A stretch of DNA of 64,000 nt from Bifiguratus adelaidae (Eukaryota; Mucoromycota; Endogonomycetes; Endogonales), in assembly GCA_002261195.1 (NCBI GenBank), contig MVBO01000034.1:62001-126000 (forward strand), in the 5' to 3' direction. Shown piece after piece: positions 23,877 to 35,196 of this stretch (within the stretch, counting starts at the first letter, position 1; each line of letters starts with the position of its first letter). The translations under genes and the position numbers were made by a program. The notes under the pieces were generated by a model. The model did not search any database. It worked only from the letters and a program-made list of their open reading frames with translations, and was not told where the DNA came from.

Positions 23877-24443
23877 ATGGCAAGTATCCAAGTCGGCCCT
23901 TTAACGTTATACTAGAGCGCGTACTGACTCGCTTATAGGGATCCAATCTGCCAAAGAACTGGGAGGTTCGACACTCTCGCACATACGACAAGGATTACTA
24001 CTTCAACACGGTAACATTGGAGAGCAGGTGGGATGCACCTCCCGACGGCAATGAAGAACGTATACGCGCTTCGCATTTGTTAGTCAAACACAACGAGTCC
24101 AGGCGACCTTCTTCATGGAAAGAGGTACGTGTGTCAAGGTGACCACGAGAGAGTATTAACGCGTGCGGCGATACAGGACAAGATTACGCGTAGTAAGGAC
24201 GAGGCACTCAAAATCATTCAAGGATACGAAAAGCAGATTCAATCGGGTGAGAGTACCCTGTCTACGCTTGCTACGACCGAATCGGATTGCTCTAGTGCAA
24301 AGCGAGGAGGTGATTTGGGATTCTTTGAACGCGGACAAATGCAAAAGCCTTTTGAAGACGCAGCATTTGCATTGGAGGTTGGAGCGCTTTCAAAGCCTAT
24401 CTTTACCGATAGCGGAGTTCACTTAATTCTACGAACAGCCTAA
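23877..24443 (+). CDS. ESS1: Peptidyl-prolyl isomerase Pin1/Ess1
   Basis: Exon 1 contributes only the ATG (23877-23879). A GC-AG intron (23880-23938) follows and exon 2 begins [13 protein letters not shown]. The WW domain runs LPKNWE to SRWDAPP. The parvulin domain has [19 protein letters not shown], then, across a second intron, [36 protein letters not shown] and GVHLILRTA. Length is about 155 residues, typical of Pin1. Residues for binding phospho-Ser/Thr-Pro are present: the Arg-rich loop RR and the Cys of SDCSS. The enzyme isomerises pSer/pThr-Pro bonds, for example in the RNA polymerase II tail. The GC-AG splice is needed because the frame before GSNL has a stop. Confidence 0.92.
23880..23938 (+). 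other. GC-AG intron directly after the PIN1 start codon
   Basis: The sequence reads ATG then GCAAGTATCC and ends CTTATAG before GGATCC. Using the nearby GT instead gives the wrong frame, and the unspliced frame has a stop. The donor is an exact match to the usual GC-AG consensus. Confidence 0.75.
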
Positions 24444-24526
24444 GACACCTTTTGTACATTGTACATATTTATGAAGGGATTATGCCTTGTTCAGCCGAAT
24501 GGACAAGGATACAAATAATGACTCTC

Positions 24527-27079
24527 CTACCAGAGCTCGCACTTTTTGGGAGGATTCATTTTACTATCCGCTGGGCAATTGAAGACTTTGGCAAAATGCT
24601 CAGAATTTACGACGGCACCATTCACTCGCCATCTAGGTGGAGAATGTGGATCGGTGCGAATCTAGGACGTAGATACTGTCAGGGTCACTGTCATTGTTCA
24701 ACGCTTGCCTCACTTACCCGTGCTAGAGCATTCTCTGGTCGGATTCTGCTGCACCATACACGTCCAAAGTTGATGTAATAGAGTTGATCGCGCGACAAAT
24801 GCTCGAGACCAGGTAATATCGCATTATTGTACCGGCGATTGGATGGCTCGCGCTCGCTATCACTGTCGAATCGCTTCTTCCACGCCGTGTAGGCCTCGCG
24901 AAGACCGCCATTATCCGCAAGATTCTCACCGAGGGTCAATTTACCATTGACGTGCTCCACACCACCGGAAGGGTTGGAGATGGTGAAGTTGGAGTACTCA
25001 TCAATGAAGCATTGAGCCAGGCTTTCGAATTTGGCCACCGTCTCATCTGTCCACCATTGCGTCAACTTGCCGTAAGGGTCATATTGGCGACCAGTGTTGT
25101 CGAAACCATGCGTAAGCTCATGTCCCACCACAACGCCGATGCCTCCGTAATTGAGATATTCAGGATCGTTAAGGTCAAAGAAGGGTGACTGCATTATGCC
25201 GGCAGGGAAGACAATCTCATTGACAGGAGGATTGTAATAGGCATTGACAGTTTGGGGCGTCATATGCCACTCGGCCTTGTTCACCTTAGCACCCACTTCC
25301 TCCCACTGTTTCCTAACTTCAAAGGACTTGGCACTGAGGGAATTCTTGAAATATTCATCGGGTGTCACAGCGAGACTTTGGTAATATTCTGCAAGACTGA
25401 TGGGTGATTGGACATCTGGGCTGCCCTCCGAATAACCGACTTTTTGAATCAGGGTCTCCACTTTTTGATTGGCGACCTTGCGAGTTTCTTCATCCATCCA
25501 TTCGAGACTTGGCAGACGACTGACAAAAGCTTCCTTGATGGACGATATGAAGTCGAACGCGCGATCTTTGGATTCACCAGGGAATTTGGCAAGGACATAG
25601 TATCGTCCAGCCAATTGTCCGATAGCTCTATCGACATCCTTGACACAGACTTGCCAACGTGGCGACGTAACTTTGGGATCAACACCGGAAACCTTGGCCT
25701 TGAGGCGCAACAATGGCTTACGGTACACCTCGCCTAGAGAGTCTCCGGTTTGGTGAAGTACCTGCCACATCATATAGTATTTGAGTGTGTTGACTTCAGT
25801 CTGACTGACGAGATCTGACAACTTCGCCATGTAAGGTGGCCATTGCACAATCACACGGTTGGGCTTGCGCACATTCTTTGGCGTCAGAGAGTCAATGACA
25901 TAGCTCCAGTCAACGCTGGGAGCGAGCTCGGTCAATTGCGTAATCGAATGCGGGTTGTAGGTCTTTTCCGGATCGTACAACTCTTCGGTAGTGTTACTGA
26001 ACCGAGCAAGCGTAGTTTCAAAATCGACAATGCGCTTCGCAACAGCCGTTGCTGCGAAGCTGCCGTCGCTTTCTCCCAGGACAAGTTGCAGCATCTCTTC
26101 CACCACACTTGTGTAGACCTCAACGTAATCCGGCTCTTCATAGTATTCCTTGGAGGGAAGACCTAATCCACTCTGTCCAAGGTACAGAGCATTGACGTCC
26201 GGGTTCTTGTCATCGGCTGTAACCCAAAGATCGAAAAAGGGCGCAACACCGATACTTTGAAGGTACGCTATACCACGAGAAAACTCCTTGACCGAGAAAC
26301 TAGGCTTCACCCAAAGATCGCCGGGAAAGAGGTCATGAATACGTTCCAGGACAGGCTTTACGGGTTCCGCTCCGGCAGCATCAATGGCTGTCTCGTTCAA
26401 GCAGGCCACGTAGTAATCCTTGAGCTTTCGAAAGTTTTGTTCGTCAATAATCTTGTCCTTGGAAGGCAACGCTTCAGCGTCAATTGACTTGAAGTCTGAT
26501 TCCATAATCTCTTTCAAGACTTTGAGATTGTCATCAAAGATGCTATCAAACGAGCCGACGCCAGGCTTGTCGTTGGGAATCATGTGGTTGCGTTCCCAAT
26601 CGCCGCAAGTGTATCCGTAAAAGTCATCACAAGGATTGACATCCATATCCATGTCCGTCAAAATCTTGGCGGCCGTCTTGACGCACTGAGGAGTCATGCA
26701 CACAGCCTGGAAATAGCAGCGAAAATGTCCGTCACTAACTGCCTGTCCCTAGGGAGAGTTGCTCTTTTACGGCCTTTCTTACCTCGCCTACTCCAGGTAC
26801 AGTGCCGTTTTTGCCCGGAGCACCGCCTCCATGACCTGGTTGACCGACGTGCTTGCCTCGTTGAGCAGCATAAAGGCCACCAAAGACGCAAGTGAGAATG
26901 AAGAGGACGACAGCAGCCAAGAAGAGAAGCTTCTCCAAGACGGAGAATTTGGAGAGAAAGTTGGTACCTCTGTCCTCATCTTCTCTGGGAAATCTCTGTT
27001 GAGGAAGAGTATTGGATATGTCCTCTTCCTCATCAGGTTGTGAGAGCAGAGGCTGACGACTATCGTCCGCACTCGCCAT
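24527..27079 (-). CDS. M13 family metallopeptidase (neprilysin/ECE-like)
   Basis: Three coding exons on the minus strand: start ATG 27079, a large central exon and a last exon ending TGG TAG at 24527. The N-terminal cytoplasmic tail is acidic and has a dileucine-type stretch (QPLLSQ). One signal-anchor span follows (LLFLAAVVLFILTCVFGGLY). The ectodomain begins with the conserved CMTPQC and NPCDDFYGYTCGDW. The zinc site is VVGHELTHGFD, with GENLADNGGL supplying the third ligand. NPPVNEIVFPAGI is also conserved. The C-terminal exon gives IRTDPHSPPRWRVNG and ends KKCELW, the invariant C-terminal pattern. The total is about 800 residues, a full-length type II membrane zinc peptidase that cleaves peptides at the cell surface or in endosomes. 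Confidence 0.95.
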
Positions 27080-27140
27080 CAAAGAACGAAGATTATTAGG
27101 GGAGAGGAAATGACTGCTTTTTTATTAGCATTGTTGACAA

Positions 27141-28994
27141 TTACGCACGCACATTCACAGTTCTGCTGGCTTCGAACCCAATGTTGGCTACGGCATCCAT
27201 GATGGCTGTTTGATGGTTACCCATAGTCTGAGCTTGAATGCCGAGTTGTTCGTCGGTCCAGATAGGCTCAACAAGCTTGGGGGTTGCCTCACCGACACCA
27301 GCACGGCCGCCTTCATTCTTCCAGTCAGCGACACGCTTGAAGCCATTCTTTTGCCAAATGGTCTCCAAAGCATCCACCAAATGATTCAACATCTTAGGAG
27401 TGTGACCAGGAGTGGGAGTGATGCGAAGACGTTCCTCGCCCTTGGCAACCGTAGGATAGTTGATACTCTGGACATAGATGCCGTGCTCGCTCAAGAGCTG
27501 ATCACTGGCCAGCTTGCAAACTTCGGCCTCGCCAACAAGGACAGGGACAATATGCGAAGGGTTCGGAACAACAGGGATGTCCAGATCGGCCAAACGAGCC
27601 TTGAGCATACGAGTGTTGAGCTGTTGCATTTGACGCTCTCGATTCGATTCCTTCAGATACTTCACAGAGGTGAGAGATCCAGCGACGACAACAGGAGGGA
27701 GAGAAGTAGTGAAAATGAATCCAGGCGCGTAGGAACGGATCATGTCGATCAAAGATGCAGAGGCAGCAATATAACCACCGACAACGCCAAACGCCTTGCC
27801 CAAAGTACCAGAGATGATGTCAACCTTGTTGAGCACCGTGGGGTCGGTCAGGGAAGTGTTGCGAGCATTATGCTCAAAATCCAAGTGCTCGGCGACACCA
27901 GCACCGCGAGGTCCGTACATGCCAACTGCGTGCACTTCGTCCAAAAAGGTGATAGCACCGTACTTCTTTGCCAGGTTGCAAATGGCGTCGATGTGGCCTA
28001 TGGAGCCAGACATTGAGTACACGGACTCAAATGCAATGATTTTGGGTGTCGATGGATCGACAGCCTTGAGTTGCTCCTCGAGATGCGCCAGATCATTGTG
28101 CCGGAACACGCGCTTTTGAGCTCCGGAATGACGGATACCTTGGATCATGGAGGCATGATTGGAAGCATCAGAGAAAATGACGCAGCCGGGTAGCTTTCCG
28201 GCCAAGGTGCTGAGCGTGGCATCATTGGCCACGTAGCACGAGGAAAAGACGAGTGCACTCTGCTTGTGGTGGAGATCCGCCAACTCAGATTCAAGCCGAA
28301 GATGCAAATCGGCGTTACCAGCGATGTTGCGCGTACCGCCAGCACCTGCACCATAACGATCGAGGGTGCGCCTGGATCTCAATCAATATCATCGTTGAAA
28401 GATACGCAACCATCAACTACTTACTTCATGCTCTCAATCACTTGCGCATTTCTTCCCATACCAAGGTAGTCGTTGGAGCACCAAACCGTCACCTCGTCCT
28501 CCAGTCTGGCGGTGTGAGCCATTGGAAACTTTTGCGCGAGGCGATTAATGTTGTTGAAATAACGATAGCTCTTGTCTTGATGCTTCTTCTCGAGCTGCTC
28601 ATTATAGAAAGCTTCGTAGTCAAAAGGCTTGCCATTGACGGCATGCGAGGTAGGCATGGCAGCTAAAACGGAATGTGAGACAACGGCTGATAGGATGGAC
28701 GATCAAGGTACCTTGAGCATGGTTGATGCCAACAGAAACAGTGGCAGCCTTAACAACTTCCGACTTGGACGGCGCACCTAAAGCAGCAGTTGTTCCGAGA
28801 GCCCGTTCTTGCATAGCCTTGCTCATAACGGGACAATGAGCAGCCTTTTGCAAGAGTGCAGATGTCTGCTTTCCGGCAAGATTCATACCAGGGTGCATAG
28901 GAGCTGCACTGGTAGAGAGCTTGCGGAGAGTCGCAGCGGAGGTACGGTGAAGAAAAGGGCAGGTTTTTGCAGCCTGCTTGAGTACTTGTTCCAT
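27141..28994 (-). CDS. HEM1: 5-aminolevulinate synthase, mitochondrial
   Basis: Three exons on the minus strand from ATG 28994. The presequence and leader ([18 protein letters not shown]) contain two heme-regulatory CP motifs, TCPF and HCPVM. The catalytic core contains [36 protein letters not shown]-like [12 protein letters not shown] and the PLP-lysine region [13 protein letters not shown]. It condenses glycine and succinyl-CoA to 5-aminolevulinate, the first step of heme synthesis. CP motifs in this family mediate heme feedback on import or stability. Length is about 600 residues. A GA-repeat lies just upstream of the start. A 268-residue open frame on the opposite strand is only a shadow. 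Confidence 0.96.
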
Positions 28995-29553
28995 AGTGAT
29001 AACAAGAGAAAAAGATAGAGAGAGAGAGAGAAACAAGGGTAATTTTAACATGTGAGATGATCTATTCATAGAGAATGCATGTGCACTCCTTTCGGTGGTT
29101 TGGTGTTTATTGCTTGGCTTTATGCACTGGTATAGATACAATGGACTCTATGTATGGGTATGCTCAGTCATGTATCTCTAGACATGCTGTGATCGTTGGC
29201 TGGGCCATGGTTGGCTACGGCCATGATCCACCACGGATAAATCCACACCGAATGCCTGGCACCGCTGGAAGTGGCTTTTGGTGACATCATCAAGAACAAA
29301 TTGCCTTAAAACGCGGGTCATTGTTCCAATTTCGGACAGATCCACCCGGTTGTCTTTGTCATGTTCTTGGCGAGCTGGTGGAACCATGAGGATGATGTGC
29401 GGAAGAGAGCGGTGGAGAAGCAGCTCTCGGGTTACATGATCCGAAGGGAATTCTCCCTGTGTACGATCAGGCTGTTCACGGTGTCACTAACGGAAGTATC
29501 TCGTGACAAGATCTATGGCCACTCGTACACGCCAACGTTTACAGAAAGATGAT
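28995..29553. other. Intergenic region with GA repeat
   Basis: About 560 bp between the ALA synthase start and the end of the broken hexosaminidase. A perfect AG dinucleotide run occupies 29017-29031, immediately upstream of the ALA synthase ATG (a CT run on the coding strand). No gene is supported in the rest. Confidence 0.55.
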
Positions 29554-31894
29554 TTATCTATTTGGCCAGATTTGCAATTTCTGAAATAGAGAGCAATCGA
29601 TCCTGCAGGCATCATGAGTTGATGAATCGGAGAGGGATAGCACATATCCTTCGTTGCACTTACATAAACTGTGAGACTGGCTAGGTCACCCTTATAGCCA
29701 CCTCCAATGATATCCAAAGGAACCACGAGATCCATGACAACGGTACGATTGGTTCTAGGAATAAACGTTGTAAAGTTTGTATGATATTGGCCGCTGATGT
29801 ACAGCTTGGAACCAACGGGATATGAAGCGCCTGTAATGGCCAGATGCGTCTACGTTCGGCTGGAAAGGGTGGTGTTGAAGGAGACCGGATAGGTGTAATT
29901 GTCATTTTGGATCTCAATGGATGATGACGATAGAGAAAGAGTTGCATCACTGGAGCTTAATAGAGTACCCATTGTGTTGGAAGAAGGTTGGACCCACATG
30001 GCTAACGTATTGTTGAATCCTTTCGTGCCCAAATTGAGTGAGACCGTTGATGGCTTTTTAGAGAAGATCACCGCCGGTCTTCCGGCAATTGTGCTGACAC
30101 TCACACCGTGAAGCTTGGCGGTGTGATGATTGTTGGAGACATCGAGAATCTCGCCCTTGGCCTCGCCCTTGATCTTGACTACAAGATCCACAATTCTTTC
30201 CTCCTTGGTAGGAATCTCCAAATTAAGATTCACGGGCCCTTGTCCAACAGCCTTGACGCTCTCAAAGAAAGCAGAGATATCTGTTTCATTCTGGGAACCG
30301 TTCCAAAGGATTTGGGCCATGGTTGCCATGGTATCGCCAATGATTCGGTGCGTCTCCCAACGGCTGGTGGTCTTGCCAAGGTTATCTGCAGGCAGCAGGT
30401 GAGTTGTTACCGTGATTCAGACTTACATTCCATACTGCAAACATGCCGCCAGAAGGTTGGCCTTCTCGGCAACCGTGTTGATATTGATAGCAGGAGACCC
30501 GAAAATGGTAGGATCCCAAATTTTCAGCATGTAGGCATTATTGATGTTGTCTTGTCCGCCACTCTTGGGCACAATGTAAGTCGGTCCATCATTGATATTT
30601 ATGACTTTGTAGCCCCAGTCGGTCAAGTTCTTGCCCGAATCTTCCCAGTTTGCCCAATGTGAGATGGTAATGTTGGTATCGATCGAGTCATGGTAGGGTT
30701 GATTGAATTCGATGCCAGTGCCCCAGACGTTAGCATGTTTACCATGTTTTTCCCAGGCGTAACGCGCCATTGTATCAACGTAGTCTCTGAATTCCTTGGC
30801 TTGCGAAGATGGATATTGTCAGCACCCATGTGAATGGTCTTTGACTCAAACCATGGAATAAATTTATCCCATACGCTCTTCATTAAATTGTAGGTCTCGG
30901 TCTTATTGAGATTGAGGTAGCTTTGGTCCAAAACACCATTGCTGGCCAGTTTTGGATTGAATTGAGTCTAAGAAAACGAATCAGATCGTGAACGAAACGT
31001 GGAGCCCAGCAACTACTTACAAAAGCCAATGCGTGCGCAGGAGTGTCAAACTCTGGAAGAATGGTCAAGGCAATTTTCCTTGGCAATAGATTGAAGCTCA
31101 GTAAATTGAGACTTGCTGTACCATTCATTGGGACCGCGTGCAAGTCCTGACCACGCCGGGTCGTCGGAGTGTAGACGGAATCCGGCGTATTTGGTTCTCC
31201 AGTCGGTCTCGTTCGGAGAAAACAAAAAGTCGTCGTCATTGAGATGGAGATGAAAGGTATTCATCTTGAACCATCCCATAAACTTAACATACTCTTTGAG
31301 GAAAGACAATGGAAAGAATTTACGACCATCATCAATCATGAAACCGCGTAATTCATAATCAGGCCAGTCCAATGTGGATCCAACACGTAGCGTGGACTTG
31401 TCTTTGGCTTGCACAAGCATTTGCAAGATGGCACGTGTACCATAATAGATTCCCGCGGGGTAGCCGCCGTCAAGGTTACACCAGCAGGTGTGATCTACAA
31501 CCATTGTGTTCAGGATCATCATTGCGGAACGAGCCGAGTTGCTGAGCATACCTTCAGATCGTATCCTTTATCACCGACTTTCTTGTCCACTGAACAGGGT
31601 TGCAAGTAGATGTCCCCCTGTCGAGGTTTGCCAGTGGCTACCCCGAGGTTCAGCATAGCGAGTGTTCTAAGGTCATCCTTAAACACCGTGGCGACTTGCG
31701 CAAGGTCGGCAGGATTCTCCATACGAGAATTCTCATCCACAAAGTGTTGATAACCAGGCGATAGGGCGATCTGGCTCCATGGGATAAATGGAAGCTGCCT
31801 TCAGTGACGGAACAATTCGGGGTTTCGCGTTTTTTGTGGCAGCAAGAGAAACCGCGTTTAGCAGTACGATCCAAGCAGCAGAAGAGATATGCAT
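29554..31894 (-). pseudogene. Broken GH20 beta-N-acetylhexosaminidase
   Basis: The minus strand clearly encodes a secreted GH20 enzyme: a signal peptide from ATG 31894 (WIVLLNAVSLAA), the PAGIYYGTRAILQML region, DWPDYELRGFMIDDGR, MNTFHLHLNDDD and LPEFDTPAHALAF. It continues with the catalytic HMGAD block and a C-terminal LamG-like domain (THLAITGASYPVGS). The reading frame is interrupted repeatedly: near 31795, at a C-run (31457-31460), at an A-run (31074-31077), between 30817 and 30818 at the catalytic Asp-Glu, between 30450 and 30451, and at the donor near 30426. An in-frame TAG at 29850-29852 stands where Trp (TGG) is expected. Neighbouring genes are intact, so decay is more likely than a generally poor assembly, but sequencing error is not excluded. 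Function if intact: release of terminal GlcNAc from chitin oligomers or glycans. Confidence 0.82.
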
Positions 31895-32252
31895 CGTGGA
31901 TAATGATTCAGGGCGAGCTCTTGTTATATAAGTAATGCCATATCCGAACGTCGGCACGGAGACCCAACCGATATCACACAATGGGTTAAGCGTGTGTCAC
32001 CTCAGCACAACCATGGTTCTCTTTTGGGCAAAGGTCTCAAATAGCATCCCGGGGAAACAGATACACGCAAGCAAGGCCTCTTAAGCAGGGAATCGTAGCG
32101 GTTCTCGCAGGACTTGACATCCGCCCCGATGCATTTTTGATGGCGCCAAGATTGCGTGTTTGTTTGATTTATGACCGTACATACGGTCCTGGGCAAAGGC
32201 ACGGCATGTCCACCTTGTTGTAATATAACTTGCAGGTCTTTGGCATGCAAGA
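31895..32252. other. Intergenic region
   Basis: About 360 bp between the divergent hexosaminidase pseudogene and the coiled-coil gene. No feature is supported beyond being the likely promoter region of both. Confidence 0.45.
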
Positions 32253-34847
32253 ATGCAGAGCAACGACCCCATATATCCATTCTCAGCCGTGCCAACATGT
32301 CTAGTCGATATCGTAATGCGTGAATTTGAACGGTTGCCAAAACTAGCCACAGGTGCCCCTCTTTGCTTGCTCATGCCTCTGTCAACATTCTTTGCAAGGC
32401 GGACGGAGTCTCCAAAGGCTAAAGGCGACGGAGCTGACGATACTTCAAGCCCTCCCGCAGATAGGTCGAGTATATCCTCCGTTACCTCCACACCGGAGTC
32501 TTGGGTGTCTCATTCTCGATCTGGGACTCAATCAACCGCAGCGACCACACCGACGCACCTCAGTAGCCGATCGTCCCTCTTTGCACAGTTTATGCGGACA
32601 GCCAATAAGCCAGTAAATGCGATACCTGAAGGTAGTCCTACCGGACCTTCTGAGGTGTTACTACTTGCTCGAATAGCTTCACTCGAGGAGGCTCTTGAGC
32701 AGTCCGCACTTAGGCTCGCAGAAAGTACGCATAGAGAGATCGAACTGCAATCAAAGCTGGTACAGCATGAGTACCCAAGTAACAATTCATCTGATGAAGC
32801 ACAAGAGGATGACCCCGAAACTCCCAATGAATTTGTAGAAACGCAAGAGGACGTAGATCAAGTGGATGGCCAGCAATCGGCCGTCGTTGACCAGAGCGAA
32901 TCTGGCGATCCAGACGTCATGTCTGAAACAGTTCTTGTAGAGAATATAAGCACCGACTCGAGCACACAAGATCAAGATTCGGTGATACGTGAACTGCGAT
33001 GCGAACTTGAAAGATACAAGAGCCGCCTGGAATTCTTACAATCTCATACCCGGTCCGCGTATGCTGATATGTCCGAGCAGATCACAGAATTCATGCAAAA
33101 CATCAATCGCAGATCGCTTAGCTCTACTGCTCCATCTGTCGTTCGCACGTTCCTTGGCCATCTTCAATCTCAACTTTCGTTCGATAACGTGGCGCTCGAG
33201 TCCGAGACATCAGCTGAGACAATTGTCTCGCTGCAATCAAGCAATGATCTCCTCAGGGAGAAAGTACATCAACTCTCCGCCTCGACGTCGAGAGCAGTGC
33301 GGAATTTAAAGGAAAAGTTGCATATTCAGTCTGAGAAGCTCTTGGACCTCGAACAAAGTCATCGCTCGTCACTTTTGGAGAACGCTTCGCTCAAATTACA
33401 TAATAGACAGTTGAAAGAGTCCAGCGAACGTGCAGATCAGCAAGTCAAGACTTTGCAACAACGATTGACGGATCTGATCCTAGAGCATTCCAAGGCCAGT
33501 GCGCAGGCACGAAAGCAAAAGGACGAGATAATCGTGCGTCTCGAAGCCGAGTTGAAAAATGCAAAGCAAAGCTGGCGTGCAGAGTGCAACGATTTTCGAC
33601 AGGAAATTGCGACAAAGGAGGCGGAGTTGCAGGATCGTCAAGTCAATATCCGTGAATTAGCGGCGGAAAAGGATCGCTTGGAGAGCCTTCATATCGAAGC
33701 TGACAGCCTGAGAAGTGCGAACGCGGATCTCGAGCGGGCGCTAGCGGAACTCTCTTCAGGAATGGAGAGTGTTCTTCGAGAGAATGCGCTGGAGAAGGTG
33801 CACGTAGACGTGGCAGAACAAGAGGTGAGACGTCTTCGGGAACTTCTTGACAAGACCAGTTTGCACGAAATGGCGGATGGCGATTCTTCGGAGGATCCTC
33901 GTTCTCGTCGGCTCGTACTCTTGGAAGGTCTCAAGAAAGAGACAGAAGCACGCTTGGAAGCTGTACGACAAGAGAAGGTGGAAACCGAGGATCTGTTGAA
34001 GCAAGCCAAAGATTCCATACGAGAACTCAAATCTCAGGTCCGCGTTCTCACCAACGAAAAAGAAGCTTTAGAAGGCATGCATTCCAAGTGTCAAAACGTT
34101 CAAACAACCCAATCCAAGCAAATCATACAGTTGGAGGATGACTTGCAAGCCCAGAATACACTGACAACGTCTCTGAGTACAGCGCTAGCCGAAGCTACAG
34201 GTCGGAGTCACCAGACTATTGAGACGCTGCAGGAGCGCGTCAAATGTCTGGAAGAGGATCTGCAGAAACATCGTGACCGTTTGCAGTCCGCCAACACGAC
34301 TATAGAGCAGCTGCACACCACACTGGCCGAACTTTCTAGCAGCCAATCGGAGCTTACAGCCTCTCGTGATCACTTGCAAGCAATTACCTCGACATTGCAA
34401 GCCTCGGCTGCCTTTGCTGAATCAAATTGCAAGCATTTGGAAGCCAAGTTGGAGCTCTTGCAATCATCGCATGCCAACAAAATGGAGAAATTAATTGCAG
34501 ACCATTCGTCCGCTCTGCATGATCTGCAGGAGGCTCATGCAAAGGAGTTGGAAAATGCGAAGGCAACGACTGCTAGCTTCGACGCAAACAAACTACATAC
34601 TGCCGAGAGCCAATTGAAAGAGTTGCAATTTGAGCGCGAGGATGCGGAAGAGCGCCTGAGAATTCGCCTTTTAGCGCTCGAGAAGACGGCCGAGTTGAAT
34701 CATATGCAAATAGAGGCCGTGCAAAAGAGAGCAAAGCCAGCTCGCATGGAGTGGCAGCGGCTGCTCAAACTGCTGGACGAAATGGAAAGACGGAGTCACC
34801 GTCAGGCGCGATACTATCCTGTCCAACGTAGACAATCCATCTATTAG
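32253..34847 (+). CDS. Long coiled-coil protein, function unknown
   Basis: A single-exon gene of up to 864 residues. The first ATG is 32253; in-frame ATGs at 32313 and 32373 (MPLSTFF) are alternatives, and the latter removes an odd N-terminus. Residues up to about 120 are Ser/Thr/Pro-rich. From about residue 130 (LLLARIASLEEALEQSAL) to the end the protein is almost continuous heptad-rich coiled coil, with runs such as LRCELERYKSRLEFLQ, and it has a basic C-terminus (RRSHRQARYYPVQRR). There is no motor, GRIP or other domain. It could be a Golgi, septal or spindle-pole tether. Similarity searches of coiled coils are unreliable, so I assign no function. Confidence 0.7.
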   Translation: MQSNDPIYPFSAVPTCLVDIVMREFERLPKLATGAPLCLLMPLSTFFARRTESPKAKGDGADDTSSPPADRSSISSVTSTPESWVSHSRSGTQSTAATTPTHLSSRSSLFAQFMRTANKPVNAIPEGSPTGPSEVLLLARIASLEEALEQSALRLAESTHREIELQSKLVQHEYPSNNSSDEAQEDDPETPNEFVETQEDVDQVDGQQSAVVDQSESGDPDVMSETVLVENISTDSSTQDQDSVIRELRCELERYKSRLEFLQSHTRSAYADMSEQITEFMQNINRRSLSSTAPSVVRTFLGHLQSQLSFDNVALESETSAETIVSLQSSNDLLREKVHQLSASTSRAVRNLKEKLHIQSEKLLDLEQSHRSSLLENASLKLHNRQLKESSERADQQVKTLQQRLTDLILEHSKASAQARKQKDEIIVRLEAELKNAKQSWRAECNDFRQEIATKEAELQDRQVNIRELAAEKDRLESLHIEADSLRSANADLERALAELSSGMESVLRENALEKVHVDVAEQEVRRLRELLDKTSLHEMADGDSSEDPRSRRLVLLEGLKKETEARLEAVRQEKVETEDLLKQAKDSIRELKSQVRVLTNEKEALEGMHSKCQNVQTTQSKQIIQLEDDLQAQNTLTTSLSTALAEATGRSHQTIETLQERVKCLEEDLQKHRDRLQSANTTIEQLHTTLAELSSSQSELTASRDHLQAITSTLQASAAFAESNCKHLEAKLELLQSSHANKMEKLIADHSSALHDLQEAHAKELENAKATTASFDANKLHTAESQLKELQFEREDAEERLRIRLLALEKTAELNHMQIEAVQKRAKPARMEWQRLLKLLDEMERRSHRQARYYPVQRRQSIY

Positions 34848-35196
34848 AGAAGTGTACATGATACCCGTGTTATGTGAATACTGTGTACAATTGTTGTAGT
34901 TAAGTATCGACCGCGAATTGATGCACTCGGACCTGGAACGCTCAGCACTCATATCCATCAAGCTGTGTGACCCTGGTCATACTTCAGCTGGAGTCTGTGC
35001 CACCGATCAACCAAAACTCAAAAGGGTCGGGATCGTTGCGTGTTTATCTGGAGCTTTCCTTCCGCGCATTGTTCTCGGTACCCTGGATTTTCACTTTTCA
35101 GCACCGGACGCCCATTGCCGGTAACCAAATGTTTTAATAGACGCGCCTTCATTTTTAGGCGCGATTCCATGCTCAAACGACTATTTCGGCGTCATC
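34848..35196. other. Gap upstream of the MHR regulator gene
   Basis: About 350 bp with no confident gene. A short frame starting at ATG 35170 (MLKRLFRRHHDYD) overlaps the start of the next gene in another frame and ends at 35267. It may be an upstream ORF, or the true first exon if an intron was missed. Confidence 0.4.

Noticed and set aside
27210-28016. 268-codon open frame opposite ALA synthase
   Set aside because: Lies wholly antisense to a well-conserved enzyme exon; such frames arise from codon bias in highly expressed genes and its translation shows no domain.
31500-31894. Reading the hexosaminidase N-terminal break as an unrecognised intron
   Set aside because: Near 31795 no GT-AG pair removes the break without losing conserved residues. 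I keep it as an uncertain lesion rather than counting it as strongly as the others.
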